NCBI RefSeq assembly: GCF_005502745.1
Contig: NZ_SCNL01000004.1
Coordinates: 1-64,000 of the forward strand
Direction: 5' to 3'
DNA length: 64,000 bases
Source: Sphingomonas sp. 3P27F8
GTDB taxonomy: Bacteria > Pseudomonadota > Alphaproteobacteria > Sphingomonadales > Sphingomonadaceae
The notes beneath the pieces were generated by a model. It was given only the letters and a program-made list of their open reading frames with translations. It searched no databases and was not told where the DNA came from. Positions 1-8,698 of this stretch are shown piece by piece (the stretch's first letter is position 1; each line of letters begins with the position of its first letter). Made by a program: the position numbers and the translations under genes.

Positions 1-96
1 AAGCACTTCCGGCGCTTCGCCACGCGCTATGACCGACGCACCGCCCACTTCGCAGGCTTCATACACCTCGCCGCCGCCATGATATGGCTACGATGA
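1..96 (+). mobile_element. 3' end of an IS5-like transposase gene (partial)
   Basis: The first 31 codons read into the window and stop at 94-96. The peptide begins KHFRRFATRYDRR and ends AAAMIWLR, which resembles the extreme C-terminus of IS5-family transposases (an R-x-ATRYD segment followed by a short hydrophobic end). The rest of the element lies left of the window. I could not define the terminal inverted repeat between this stop and the next gene. It marks the left part of the window as an insertion hot spot. The call rests on only 31 residues. Confidence 0.65.
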
Positions 97-141
97 ATGT
101 CGATCCGTCCTAGCGTTAACCATCAAAATGCGATGTCACAA

Positions 142-174
142 AATATGAGTATTGCAACTCACAATATGAGTATT
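142..174 (+). promoter_or_regulatory. Two direct repeats phased by 21 bp upstream of the XRE gene
   Basis: AATATGAGTATT occurs at 142-153 and again at 163-174, exactly 21 bp apart (two helical turns). Between them GAGT (147-150) and ACTC (157-160) form a small inverted repeat around TTGCAA. The block ends 26 bp before the start codon at 201 and is much more A+T rich than its surroundings. It is a good candidate operator, probably for autoregulation by the XRE protein, or a promoter overlapping such an operator. Confidence 0.45.
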
Positions 175-200
175 TATTGAAGCCTTTGAGAGGAGGCTTC

Positions 201-1094
201 ATGATTCGTTTGAAAGAATTACGGCTCAAGACCGGGCGTACCCAAGCGGATGTCGCTGCAGAATTGGGTACAAATCAACAAACTTATGCTCGTTGGGAAA
301 ATGGGAAGAGCAACCCGCCACATGCGATGCTTGGGAAGATGGCCGAGCTATTTGGGGCAACATTCGATTATATCCTCGCACGTGAATTGCCCGCAGGAAA
401 CATGCGTCAGCGGCCGTCTGGAAGAGACACGATGCGATATTGGGGCGATGTAGGCTTGCGTCCCCGCGGCGGTACGAAGACGATCGGATTTCCCGTAACG
501 GCTGAGCAAGCGGAGCGCCTAAGAGCACGGATTGCGAGCGGCGAGCGGCTTCCCGATTGGGTCACGTTTGAGGCGATGAACAACCGAATCCTCGCGTTTC
601 GTCCTAAGCAAATGCGGCGTATCTGGTTGGTGGACGAAGCCGATGAGTTTCCTGAGGACTTCCACTTCTCGGACGCACTCGACACGGCAGGGCGGCCCAT
701 CGAAATCTACAGAGCATTAGCAGACTGGGTCGATCAGGAAGAGGGTGGTGAGGACGTCTTTTCAGATCACCCAAAAGCTCTCCAGGAATCGGCCTTGGAG
801 GTCATTGAGCAAGCAGGTTTCACAAACGATCCTTACACCCTCGGCGAACTGCTCAGGAACACCGTTATCCATCATGTTGACGGTGAGGTGGAGGCTTACG
901 AAGTAAATCACGATGATCTCGCGTCGGCCATGTTCCATCTTGAGCATAGCAAAAATGTTGATGTCATCGAGCTGTCAGCGACCGAAAGCAGTTTTGAACG
1001 CTATCACCCACTTGAGGATCTCGCCCTGATCGAATTCTCAGCAATTGAGCTACAGGCTGCTTGGGCGAAGGAGCGGAGTGAGTATGAAGCTTGA
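201..1094 (+). CDS. XRE-family HTH protein with an unrecognised C-terminal region
   Basis: A 297-residue protein. Residues about 2-58 are a clear XRE/Cro-type helix-turn-helix (RLKELRLKTGRTQADVAAEL, then YARWENGKSNPP). The remaining 230 residues match no family I can name; they include a WVTFEAMNNRILAF stretch and a conspicuously acidic half. I prefer the ATG at 201 to the upstream TTG at 177 because AGGAGG lies at 191-196. The gene overlaps the next one by 11 bases, so the two are probably co-translated. Base composition is clearly less G+C rich than the core genes and an IS tail lies just upstream, suggesting acquired DNA. A regulator of a small accessory module is the likeliest role. Confidence 0.75.
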   Translation: MIRLKELRLKTGRTQADVAAELGTNQQTYARWENGKSNPPHAMLGKMAELFGATFDYILARELPAGNMRQRPSGRDTMRYWGDVGLRPRGGTKTIGFPVTAEQAERLRARIASGERLPDWVTFEAMNNRILAFRPKQMRRIWLVDEADEFPEDFHFSDALDTAGRPIEIYRALADWVDQEEGGEDVFSDHPKALQESALEVIEQAGFTNDPYTLGELLRNTVIHHVDGEVEAYEVNHDDLASAMFHLEHSKNVDVIELSATESSFERYHPLEDLALIEFSAIELQAAWAKERSEYEA

Positions 1095-1452
1095 GGCACT
1101 TAAGGCGAAAATCGGGCGTAGTCTCGGCGAGCCCTGCACGCTTGCTCCTACGACCTCACTTGATCGGAAAGAGCGGGTCCGCCTTTGGAACGCCGACCAG
1201 AAGCGGCATCGTCGAGAGACTTTCAACGGATTCTCTGGGCGCTTTCCTACTCAGGAAGAGCTTTTCGCCTTTCTTACCAACGAGATCGTGGCGGGTGAGC
1301 GCACTCGCGCCGCGATTGCGAGAGACGCCGCCATCCGCCCACAGACGCTGGCGTACTTCATTCGGGTTGGAAAAGTTTCGACGCAGTTGCCGATCGCGGA
1401 ATGCGACCCGTCACCCTCAAGCGTAGTTCAGCTAGATGCGATCGAATTGTGA
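1084..1452 (+). CDS. Small HTH-like hypothetical protein, coupled to the XRE gene
   Basis: 122 residues starting at the ATG inside the end of the XRE gene, with GGAG at 1075-1078 as ribosome site. I recognise no named family. Residues about 76-100 (AAIARDAAIRPQTLAYFIRVGK) look like a helix-turn-helix. The N-terminal half is basic and has a conserved-looking RLWNADQKRHRRETFNGFSG segment. The overlap with the previous gene and the shared composition indicate a two-gene unit. It could be the partner of the XRE protein (antitoxin-like or co-repressor) or a second DNA-binding protein; nothing identifies a toxin. Confidence 0.6.
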   Translation: MKLEALKAKIGRSLGEPCTLAPTTSLDRKERVRLWNADQKRHRRETFNGFSGRFPTQEELFAFLTNEIVAGERTRAAIARDAAIRPQTLAYFIRVGKVSTQLPIAECDPSPSSVVQLDAIEL

Positions 1453-1586
1453 CGAGGTTAGAATGCCACGGCGTGAGGCCGGTTCAGCGATAGTCAGCCC
1501 GGCCTTCGGCGATCGGGCCGAAACCACAAATCACGCGCGACGATCGGCGCTGGCGTACGCGCTGCGAAACTTCGCCGGACGCAGCA

Positions 1587-2897
1587 TCACCAGAGCCGAC
1601 GGCTTGCACCGAACGAGCGGCTGGGACCGGTCGCGCTGGCGAGCCGCGGGATGATCGGCGCCTCCGCCTCCCGCACGCGCGCTGCAACAGCCGGCCATTC
1701 ATCGCCGAACCAGTGTTCGCCGTTCTCGCCCTGCACGATCGGGTCACCGCCCCGGCCGGTCGCCACATCCGCGATCGTCACCGTGCAGCCGCGTTCGACA
1801 TCGTAGAACGCGCGGACGAGGGGCGTGGTGGGATTGTCGGGGTCTTCGCGCGTCACGATCGCCAGCTGGTTCGAACGCAGCCGCACCAGCCCACCGATCG
1901 GGAAAATGCCGAGACTCGTGATGAACGCGCGGAGCAGTCGCGGATCGAAATGCCCTTCCCACGCGATCATTCGCGCCAGCGCATCACTGGGCGACCACGG
2001 CATCTTGTACGGTCGGACAGAGGTTACCGCGTCATAGACGTCGCAGATCGCCCCCATCCGCGCAAAAATGCTCAGTTGGTCTCCGGAGAAGCCATAGGGA
2101 TAGCCGCGCCCATCGATCCGCTCATGATGATGCAGGCACACATCCAGCGCGACGGCACCAACGTTTTCGCTGCGACACAATAGCGCATGGCCGATTTCGG
2201 GATGCGACTGGACGGCGCGGCGCTCATCGTCGCTCAGCGCGCCGGGCTTTTCCAGCAGCGCCTCGGAGATACCGGTCTTCCCGATATCATGGAGCATGCC
2301 CGCCAGCCCCGCCTGCCGGATTTCCTCGGTCGTCATCCCGATCTGCCGCGCAAGGTTCATCATCAGCGCGCAGACCGCCACCGAATGCAGATAAGTGTAT
2401 TCGTTCTTGCTCTTAAGCCTCGTCACGCTGATGATCGCCGTACTGTCCCGCGCGACCGATGCCGCGATCTCATCGACCAGCGGCTCCAGCGCGGCAACCT
2501 CGACCGCCCGGCCGAGGCGGGCATGCATGAACATGTCGATCACCGCCGCCTTGCTGCGCTGCACCGTCTGGCGCGCGCGATCGAGTTCGGTGATCTTGCC
2601 GGGGGTCCGCGGCCGCTTCCGACGTTCGAGCGCCGGCTCGCGATGCCCGGCCTGAACGATTTCCGCCTGATGCGCAGCCGACGGCGCGTCCGTGCTTTCG
2701 ACAAAAGCCGTTGGCCCGACGCCGCGGCTGTCGTCAATCGTCAGTGTTTCGATACCGCTCAAAGCGATCCGTTCGATCGTCGCCTGATCATTTATCAGAA
2801 GGCTTTTCCGCCAGAACGGCACGCTGAACCATGAACAGTTGAAGCTCGCGACAAACATTCCCACACGGAGTTGCGATAGTGAGATCTCGTGAAGCAT
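1587..2897 (-). CDS. HD-GYP domain cyclic-di-GMP phosphodiesterase with DUF3391 N-terminus
   Basis: About 436 residues. The N-terminus (MLHEISLSQLRVGMFV) is the DUF3391 region often found in front of HD-GYP domains. The HD-GYP domain shows HDIGKTG, HSHPEIGHALL and HHHERIDGRGYP, so metal ligands and the GYP signature are intact. Such enzymes hydrolyse c-di-GMP and lower its cytosolic level. The reading frame continues upstream to 3233, but that part overlaps the opposite-strand DUF2256 gene and has no domain character. Starts at 2897 or 2942 are both possible and neither has a clear ribosome site; I chose 2897 because it begins at the domain. Confidence 0.85.
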   Translation of the reverse strand: MLHEISLSQLRVGMFVASFNCSWFSVPFWRKSLLINDQATIERIALSGIETLTIDDSRGVGPTAFVESTDAPSAAHQAEIVQAGHREPALERRKRPRTPGKITELDRARQTVQRSKAAVIDMFMHARLGRAVEVAALEPLVDEIAASVARDSTAIISVTRLKSKNEYTYLHSVAVCALMMNLARQIGMTTEEIRQAGLAGMLHDIGKTGISEALLEKPGALSDDERRAVQSHPEIGHALLCRSENVGAVALDVCLHHHERIDGRGYPYGFSGDQLSIFARMGAICDVYDAVTSVRPYKMPWSPSDALARMIAWEGHFDPRLLRAFITSLGIFPIGGLVRLRSNQLAIVTREDPDNPTTPLVRAFYDVERGCTVTIADVATGRGGDPIVQGENGEHWFGDEWPAVAARVREAEAPIIPRLASATGPSRSFGASRRLW

Positions 2898-3060
2898 CAG
2901 ATATTGGCGCTCGGCACTGCGGATACGCCGCCGTAGCTTCATCAGGTTAACGTATTGCAATCGGACGTTGGCGCTCCGCGAACGCGAGACGTTCGAGGCC
3001 CGTTTCGGACGTGCTCGCCACGATGCTGGCACGATCGTGCACCTGAAACGTTTGGCCGGC

Positions 3061-3216
3061 ATGCCACACAAGAAGCTGACCCTGCCAACCAAGGTGTGCC
3101 TTTGTTGCGGACGACCGTTCGCCTGGCGCAAGAAATGGGCACGCGACTGGGACAGTGTGAAATTCTGCTCGGACCGGTGCCGGGCGAAGCGAGCCGCGAG
3201 ATCACCCTCGACGTGA
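3061..3216 (+). CDS. DUF2256 four-cysteine zinc-ribbon-like protein
   Basis: A 51-residue protein (MPHKKLTLPTKVCLCCGRPF, then FCSDRCRAKR). Four cysteines in CxxC ... CxxxC spacing suggest a structural zinc. Length and sequence fit DUF2256 proteins, which I recall as frequent neighbours of photolyase/cryptochrome genes; a photolyase gene lies 2.3 kb downstream, on the far side of the acylase gene. The reading frame is open further upstream (from 2968) but only the part from 3061 is family-like. Function unknown. Confidence 0.75.
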   Translation: MPHKKLTLPTKVCLCCGRPFAWRKKWARDWDSVKFCSDRCRAKRAARSPST

Positions 3217-3284
3217 TCGCCCCCGCCTGACATGTAAACACATATACGACGGGCGGCGACCCGATCGAACGGTGGGAGCTGGAT

Positions 3285-5414
3285 TTGCCGAGAAAGGTGG
3301 CGCTGGGCGCGCTGGTGGTCATTGTTCTGTCGGCGATCGGCCTAGCCGTGTGGGAGCCGCTGATCGCCGCGCCCGCCGAAGCGCCGCCGAAACGCGCCTA
3401 TAACGTGACGATCGCCCGCGACCGCTGGGGCGTGCCGCATCTGTTCGGCAACACCGACGCCGATGTTGCATACGGCATCGCGTTTGCGCACGCCGAGGAC
3501 GATTTCGCGACACTGCAGGAAGTGTTGGCAGTGACCCGTGGGCGCGCCGGTGCCATGCTGGGCGCGGAGGGCGCGAAGCTCGACTATGCGCTCGCGTTCG
3601 TGAATGCCCGTGCCACCGTCGATCGCGACTATATGAAGCAGCCGGCAGACGTCCGCGCGCTGCTTGACGGCTATGCATCAGGGCTGAACCTTTATGCCGC
3701 GCGGCATCCCGCCGAAGTGCGATTGTCGCGACTGTTTCCGGTCAACGGACGAGACATCGCTACAGGGTTCGTCCTGCGTTCGCCGTTCTTTTTTGGCCTG
3801 GATGCGACCCTGGGCGCGCTCATCGAGGGCAAGCCGCTGCCGGCCGAACAGGCGCCAGCAGAAGCGACGGCGATCGGCGCGGCACCGAGCGGATCGGGCG
3901 AGAGGCCCAACGGCTCGAACGCGTTCGTTGTCGGGCCGGCCAAGTCGAGTGACGGCGCGACGCGGATGGTGTCAAACTCGCATCAACCCTGGGCCGGGCA
4001 GGCAACGTGGTATGAACTGTCCGTTCAGTCGAAACAGGGCTGGCATTTTTCCGGCGCGACATTCCCCGGTGCCCCCTATCCCCTGCTCGGCCACAACGAA
4101 ACGCTCGGATGGACCAACACGGTCAATCGGCCCGATCTGATCGACGTCTACAAACTGGTGCTGAACGACGCCGGGGATGCGTATCGTTACGACGGGCAGT
4201 GGCGCCCGCTGGAAAAGCGTACGATCTGGCTCGGCGTGAAGCTGTGGGGGCCGTTTGTCCTGCCGGTGCCGAAAACGGTGTATCGCGCGGTCCAGGGCCC
4301 GGTGATCGAAAACCGGTCCGGCGCCTATGCGGTGCGCTATGCCGGCGCCGACCAACTGAAGATGGTGGAGGAATATTACCGTCTGTCGCGCGCGCGCACC
4401 TTTGCGGAATGGCAGCGCGCACTGGCGATGCAGGGCGTCCCCGCCACCAATTTCCTGTTTGCCGATGCTGTCGGCAATATTGCCTATTTTTACAATGCCA
4501 GCTTCCCGAACAGAAAGCCGGGCTTCGACTATCGGAAGGTTTTGCCAGGCGACACGTCGCGCGCTTTCACGCCCGGAACAGTCGCGTGGAACATGGTGCC
4601 GCGCAACGTGAACCCCGCATCCGGCTTTCTGGTCAACGCCAACAGCACGCCCTTCCTGTCGGCCGGGCGCGGCAGCGAGTTGAATCCCGCCGATTACTCA
4701 CCGCTGCTCGGGATCGAGACCGACACCACCAACCGCGACAACCGCGCGCTGGACCTGATGACCGCGCAGCCGACGATCAGCGACGACGATCTCCATCGCA
4801 TCAAGTTCGATACCGGCGTCGCGCGCCACGGCTGGACGGGGAAGTGGTTCGGCGACCTGCTGGCGGTGGATCCGAAAGGTGACCGGACCCTCGTGTCTGC
4901 GCTGGAGATCCTGCGCCAGTGGGATTGGAATGCGGACGGCAAAGGGCCGGCAGACTCACTTGCGGTGATGCTGATGCGCGTGGGCCAGCGCTGGCACTAC
5001 CAGCGGCAACCCGAGCCCGACCCACGAAGCGAGCTGCTGGCCGCGGCGACCTATCTTCAGCAGCATTTCGGGCGGATCGACGTTCCGCTCGGCACGGTGC
5101 TGCGATTGCGCCACGGCACGGTCGACCTGCCGCTCGACGGCGGGCCGGAGATCCTGCGTGCGGCATCGACCTGGGACATCGCGCCGGACGGCCGGCTGGC
5201 GGTCAACCATGGCGACAGTTTCGTTATGTTCGTCAGCTGGTTGAACGGCCGCGTCGCATCGCAGTCGATCCAGCCTTATGGTGCCGCCACCACCCGACCC
5301 GCCTCGCCGCACTATGCCGATCAGGCCCGGTTGTTCGTTCAGCACCGATTGAAACCTGTCTGGTTCTATCCGAGCGAGCTCAAAGGCAATATCGAGCGGG
5401 TGTACCGCCCGTGA
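3285..5414 (+). CDS. Penicillin acylase family N-terminal nucleophile hydrolase
   Basis: A 709-residue precursor of the Ntn-hydrolase acylases (penicillin G, aculeacin and acyl-homoserine-lactone acylases). An uncleaved or signal-type hydrophobic segment covers residues 5-23, so it is exported. RDRWGVPHLFGNTDAD begins the alpha chain. The nucleophile is Ser211 in PNGSNAFVVG: self-cleavage before it would give an alpha chain of about 210 and a beta chain of about 500 residues. The start is TTG at 3285 with GGGAG at 3274-3278. Substrate cannot be read from sequence; AHL or lactam side-chain cleavage are the family precedents. Confidence 0.88.
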   Translation: MPRKVALGALVVIVLSAIGLAVWEPLIAAPAEAPPKRAYNVTIARDRWGVPHLFGNTDADVAYGIAFAHAEDDFATLQEVLAVTRGRAGAMLGAEGAKLDYALAFVNARATVDRDYMKQPADVRALLDGYASGLNLYAARHPAEVRLSRLFPVNGRDIATGFVLRSPFFFGLDATLGALIEGKPLPAEQAPAEATAIGAAPSGSGERPNGSNAFVVGPAKSSDGATRMVSNSHQPWAGQATWYELSVQSKQGWHFSGATFPGAPYPLLGHNETLGWTNTVNRPDLIDVYKLVLNDAGDAYRYDGQWRPLEKRTIWLGVKLWGPFVLPVPKTVYRAVQGPVIENRSGAYAVRYAGADQLKMVEEYYRLSRARTFAEWQRALAMQGVPATNFLFADAVGNIAYFYNASFPNRKPGFDYRKVLPGDTSRAFTPGTVAWNMVPRNVNPASGFLVNANSTPFLSAGRGSELNPADYSPLLGIETDTTNRDNRALDLMTAQPTISDDDLHRIKFDTGVARHGWTGKWFGDLLAVDPKGDRTLVSALEILRQWDWNADGKGPADSLAVMLMRVGQRWHYQRQPEPDPRSELLAAATYLQQHFGRIDVPLGTVLRLRHGTVDLPLDGGPEILRAASTWDIAPDGRLAVNHGDSFVMFVSWLNGRVASQSIQPYGAATTRPASPHYADQARLFVQHRLKPVWFYPSELKGNIERVYRP

Positions 5415-5489
5415 CGAAAAGTCGGCAACTGTCGCCAGACGGGTTCGTGCCGGCTTCGATGCACCGCTCCACAACTTTTGAGCAGACGA

Positions 5490-6935
5490 ATGTCTAACTT
5501 TGATGACTGGGTGGAGTCACCGCGCGTGCGGCCGCTCAACGCCGCCGAGCCGCGACAAGCCGGCCGCTACGTTCTTTGCTGGCTTCAGCAGGCTCTGCGG
5601 GCTTGCGACAATCCGGTGATCGACGCGGCGCTGACACTCGGCAACATGCTGGGATTGCCGGTGCTCGTGTATCACGGGGTACGTGAGGACTATCCCTACG
5701 CTTCCGATCGTCTGCACCATTTCATCCTGGCCGCCAGTCGCGATCTGGGAATTGGATGTCGCGAGCGCGGTATCGCCTGTGTTCAACATGTCGATCGGGC
5801 CGATCGTCGCGAGAAAGGGCTCGTTTACCGGCTCGCCGCAGAGGCGGCAGCGGTCATGGTCGAGGATCAGCCGGCATTCGTCGCGCGGTGGCAGGCGGCG
5901 CGGGTCGCTTCCGGCGTGCCGGTTCCGTGCTACGCGATCAACGCGGCCTGCGTCGTGCCGCCCGCGGTGCTTGACAAGGGAATCGGCGGTCGTGCCGCGT
6001 TCTTGCGGCAACACGAGCCTGCGCGCGCCGCTTGGCTGGACTGGAGCGAGCAGACGCCGGCTGTCGGCCCATACGCCGGCCCTTTGCCGTTCCTCCCCGA
6101 CCGGCTAGACGAGATCGACCTCCAAGCGGTAATCGCGCGGCTCGCGATCGATCACAGCCTGCCCGCCAGTACCGCATTCGCGGCCGGCCGGGCCGCCGCC
6201 GAACAGCGGCTGAAGCGCCTGGTAGAAGAAGTGCTGCCGGTCTACGCCGCGGTTCGCAACGATGCGACACGGCCGGAGGGCGCCAGCGGCCTGTCACCCG
6301 ATTTGCACTTCGGCGTGCTCGGGCCGCGCGAGATCATGGCGGCGGTGATGAGTGCGAAGGCGGGGTCGCAGCACAAGCGCAAATTCGCCGACGAACTGCT
6401 TGGGTGGCGGGAATGGTTTCGTTATCAGGCAAGCCAGCTGGACGCACCCGAACGCTATGATCGGGTCGCAGGCTGGGCTAGGGCATCACTTGCCGCGCAT
6501 GCCAGCGATCCGCGCCCCGCGGCGGAAACGCTGGCCGCGATGCTGCGTGGCGAGACGCGCGACGAAACCTGGAACGCCTGCCAGCGCCAGTTCCTCGCAC
6601 TTGGCTGGATGCACAACAATCTGAGAATGTATTGGGCCAAGCGCATCATCGCCATGACGCCCGATCCCGAAACCGCCTGGTCGACCGCGTGCTACCTGAA
6701 CGATCGACTTAGCCTCGATGGGCGTGATCCATCGACATATGGTAACATCGCCGCGATGTTCGACGGCGCGCCTGGAAGCGAGGAGCGCGCAATCTACGGC
6801 CGGGTTGCGACGCGCGGCGATGGCTCGACCCGCTCACGGAATGGCGGCGCCGCTTGGCTGGCCGAGGCAGCCGGCCGCCCGGTTCCGAACGTCTCAATTC
6901 CCGGCGGGGATTACCGGCGTCCCTATCTCGGCTAA
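5490..6935 (+). CDS. phr: Class II-like deoxyribodipyrimidine photolyase
   Basis: About 481 residues of the photolyase/cryptochrome family. The C-terminal FAD-binding half has the class II signature: WMHNNLRMYWAKRI, then PDPETAW and YLNDRLSLDGRDPSTYGNIA. The N-terminal Rossmann-like half begins near residue 20. The role is light-driven repair of cyclobutane pyrimidine dimers using FADH-. The frame opens at TTG 5478, but the ATG at 5490 is preferred. It follows the acylase gene by 75 bp on the same strand. A cryptochrome-like sensory role cannot be excluded without looking at electron-transfer tryptophans in a model. Confidence 0.88.
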   Translation: MSNFDDWVESPRVRPLNAAEPRQAGRYVLCWLQQALRACDNPVIDAALTLGNMLGLPVLVYHGVREDYPYASDRLHHFILAASRDLGIGCRERGIACVQHVDRADRREKGLVYRLAAEAAAVMVEDQPAFVARWQAARVASGVPVPCYAINAACVVPPAVLDKGIGGRAAFLRQHEPARAAWLDWSEQTPAVGPYAGPLPFLPDRLDEIDLQAVIARLAIDHSLPASTAFAAGRAAAEQRLKRLVEEVLPVYAAVRNDATRPEGASGLSPDLHFGVLGPREIMAAVMSAKAGSQHKRKFADELLGWREWFRYQASQLDAPERYDRVAGWARASLAAHASDPRPAAETLAAMLRGETRDETWNACQRQFLALGWMHNNLRMYWAKRIIAMTPDPETAWSTACYLNDRLSLDGRDPSTYGNIAAMFDGAPGSEERAIYGRVATRGDGSTRSRNGGAAWLAEAAGRPVPNVSIPGGDYRRPYLG

Positions 6936-7022
6936 GATTGCGGGTGGCCACCGGTGTCATAGTGCATATCGCTTCCGCAGAGCTGCCGGCACATCGCCAT
7001 CGCGGACCCGACGATCGAGATA

Positions 7023-8276
7023 CTAGGCGTTGAGCAGCCTGGCAGCGATCGCAGCCAGCAAGGCAACCGGCATGGCCACTGCACCAACGCGGAAGAAGCG
7101 CCAAAAGCCGACATCCTCGCCCTCCCGCCTTATCGCCTGGAGCCATAGGATGGTCGCGAGCGATCCGGTCACTGACAGATTCGGTCCGAGATCTACACCG
7201 ATCAGCAGCGCGTCGGTCACGATACGGGTTGGCGCCGCCTCCGCCACCGCCAGGCTGGCGACCAATCCGGCGGGCAAGTTGTTCATCAGGTTGGACGCGA
7301 CCGCCAGCGTCGCGCCAGCCGCCGCTGCGCCGGGAACCGGATCAAGCGCCACGGCGCGCATCGCCGCTGCGACCATCGCGATGACCCCCGTGCCATCCAA
7401 CGCCTCGACCAGCACGAACATACCGGCGACCAGCAACAGCACGCCCCAGGAAACGCGGCGCGCGAGAGCCACCGGCGATCGACCCGCAAGCAATGACACG
7501 ATCAGCGCCGTCGCGATCCCGGCGATCGCAGTCGGCAGCCCCAACTGCAGGTCGAGCGATGACATCACCACCAGCAGCAGCGCCGTGAGCAAGATCCCGG
7601 CCAACGCGAGTTTGCCCCCGCCCGCAAGCACGGGCCGCTCGACATCACGCGCGCATTCGCCCACGATCAGCTTACGTTCCATCAGCCGCAGAATGACGAA
7701 AGTCGCGACGATAGATGCCAGCGACGGCAAGGCGAATGATCCAAGCCACTGCCCGAGCGGCGGCATGTGCCCACCATAAAGGACAAGGTTGGCAGGGTTG
7801 GATATCGGCAGGACGAAGCTGGCCGCGTTTGCGACGAGCGCGCAGGCGAGCAGCAGCGGCAATGGTTCGGCCCGTGCCCTTCGTGCGACCGCGAACACCG
7901 CCGGGGTCAGGACCACCGCGGTGGCATCGTTGGACAATAAGGTGGTGACGAGAACGCCAGTCGTATAGACCAGAAGGAACAGCCGGGCACCCGACCCGTT
8001 CGCGAGATTGACCGCGATCGCCGCGACCCAGTCGAACACGCCGTGCTCGCGCGCGGTCTCGCTCAGCAGCATCATGCCGATCAGGAACAGATAGACGTCG
8101 CGCCCCTTGCAGATGGCAGCGATCGCGGACGCCGGGGGCAGCAGCCCGAACGCCACGATCAAAGCCGCGCCGGCGATCGCCCACACCCACTCGGGCCAGC
8201 GCATCGGGCGGATGATAACGCCGGCGGTCGACAGTCCGGCGATCGCCCAGGTGACGCCCGTTGCGATCGTCACCAA
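7023..8276 (-). CDS. arsB: ArsB-type arsenite/antimonite efflux pump or related ion transporter
   Basis: A 417-residue inner-membrane protein with about 10-12 hydrophobic segments. LLSNDATAVVLTPAV near residue 110 and LGPNLSVTGSLATILWL near residue 375 are the two repeat-related signatures of the ArsB/NhaD (ion transporter superfamily) permeases. ArsB exports As(III) and Sb(III). There is no arsR, arsC or arsA beside it, so arsenic specificity is inferred from family resemblance alone. The start is TTG at 8276 or GTG at 8273; neither has a strong ribosome site. Confidence 0.75.
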   Translation of the reverse strand: MVTIATGVTWAIAGLSTAGVIIRPMRWPEWVWAIAGAALIVAFGLLPPASAIAAICKGRDVYLFLIGMMLLSETAREHGVFDWVAAIAVNLANGSGARLFLLVYTTGVLVTTLLSNDATAVVLTPAVFAVARRARAEPLPLLLACALVANAASFVLPISNPANLVLYGGHMPPLGQWLGSFALPSLASIVATFVILRLMERKLIVGECARDVERPVLAGGGKLALAGILLTALLLVVMSSLDLQLGLPTAIAGIATALIVSLLAGRSPVALARRVSWGVLLLVAGMFVLVEALDGTGVIAMVAAAMRAVALDPVPGAAAAGATLAVASNLMNNLPAGLVASLAVAEAAPTRIVTDALLIGVDLGPNLSVTGSLATILWLQAIRREGEDVGFWRFFRVGAVAMPVALLAAIAARLLNA

Positions 8277-8379
8277 GCGCGACCGTTCTTGTTCGTAACG
8301 GCACTATCGCCCGCGCTCGCTACCAATTTTGACGAGCCGACCGTGCGGACGTCAGGACCGAGGCGCGATGGTCGTCGCA

Positions 8380-8571
8380 TCACTTGTTTCCGGCACGGCG
8401 GCCATCGCCGCCCGGGTCCTGCGCCCCGGCGCAGGCCGGGCGCAATGGGCCGATCCCGGCCTGCATGTCGGCCATGGAGAAGTTGAGCGATTGCAGCGCG
8501 CTTCTGGCGCGGCGCGTGTCGCTGCTGTCGCTCGCCGCCACAGTCGAGATCGGCTTGGCGATCGTGGTCAT
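8380..8571 (-). pseudogene. N-terminal remnant of an MFS transporter gene
   Basis: An open frame of 63 codons with a good ribosome site (AAGGA five to six bases before the ATG at 8571). Residues about 20-43 (RRARSALQSLNFSMADMQAG, then IGPL) look like the first transmembrane segment of a major facilitator transporter. The remaining 20 residues are low-complexity and unlike a membrane protein, and no further MFS sequence follows. I read this as the 5' end of a deleted gene, still carrying its initiation region. The 380-bp stretch 8277-8656 otherwise holds nothing I can identify. Confidence 0.45.
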
Positions 8572-8656
8572 GCAGATCCTTGCCTGTTGTTATGGCGGAA
8601 CCCAGCGCAGACCGGAAATATCCGGCGTGGTTGCGGTTTTCGTGCCCCCCTGGCGC

Positions 8657-8691
8657 AACAAAAACGGAAGGCGGGCAGGTGCCCGCCTTCC
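8657..8691 (-). terminator. Rho-independent terminator of the OB-fold gene
   Basis: An 11-bp perfect stem (GGAAGGCGGGC at 8666-8676 with its complement at 8681-8691) and a four-base loop, followed in the minus direction by GTTTTTG (A run at 8660-8664 on the plus strand). It lies just downstream of the stop codon of the minus-strand gene at 8699. Confidence 0.85.
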
Positions 8692-8698
8692 AATCCGG

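Noticed and set aside
1713..2834. Two long plus-strand frames opposite the HD-GYP gene
   Set aside because: Antisense to intact catalytic motifs; composition atypical of proteins.
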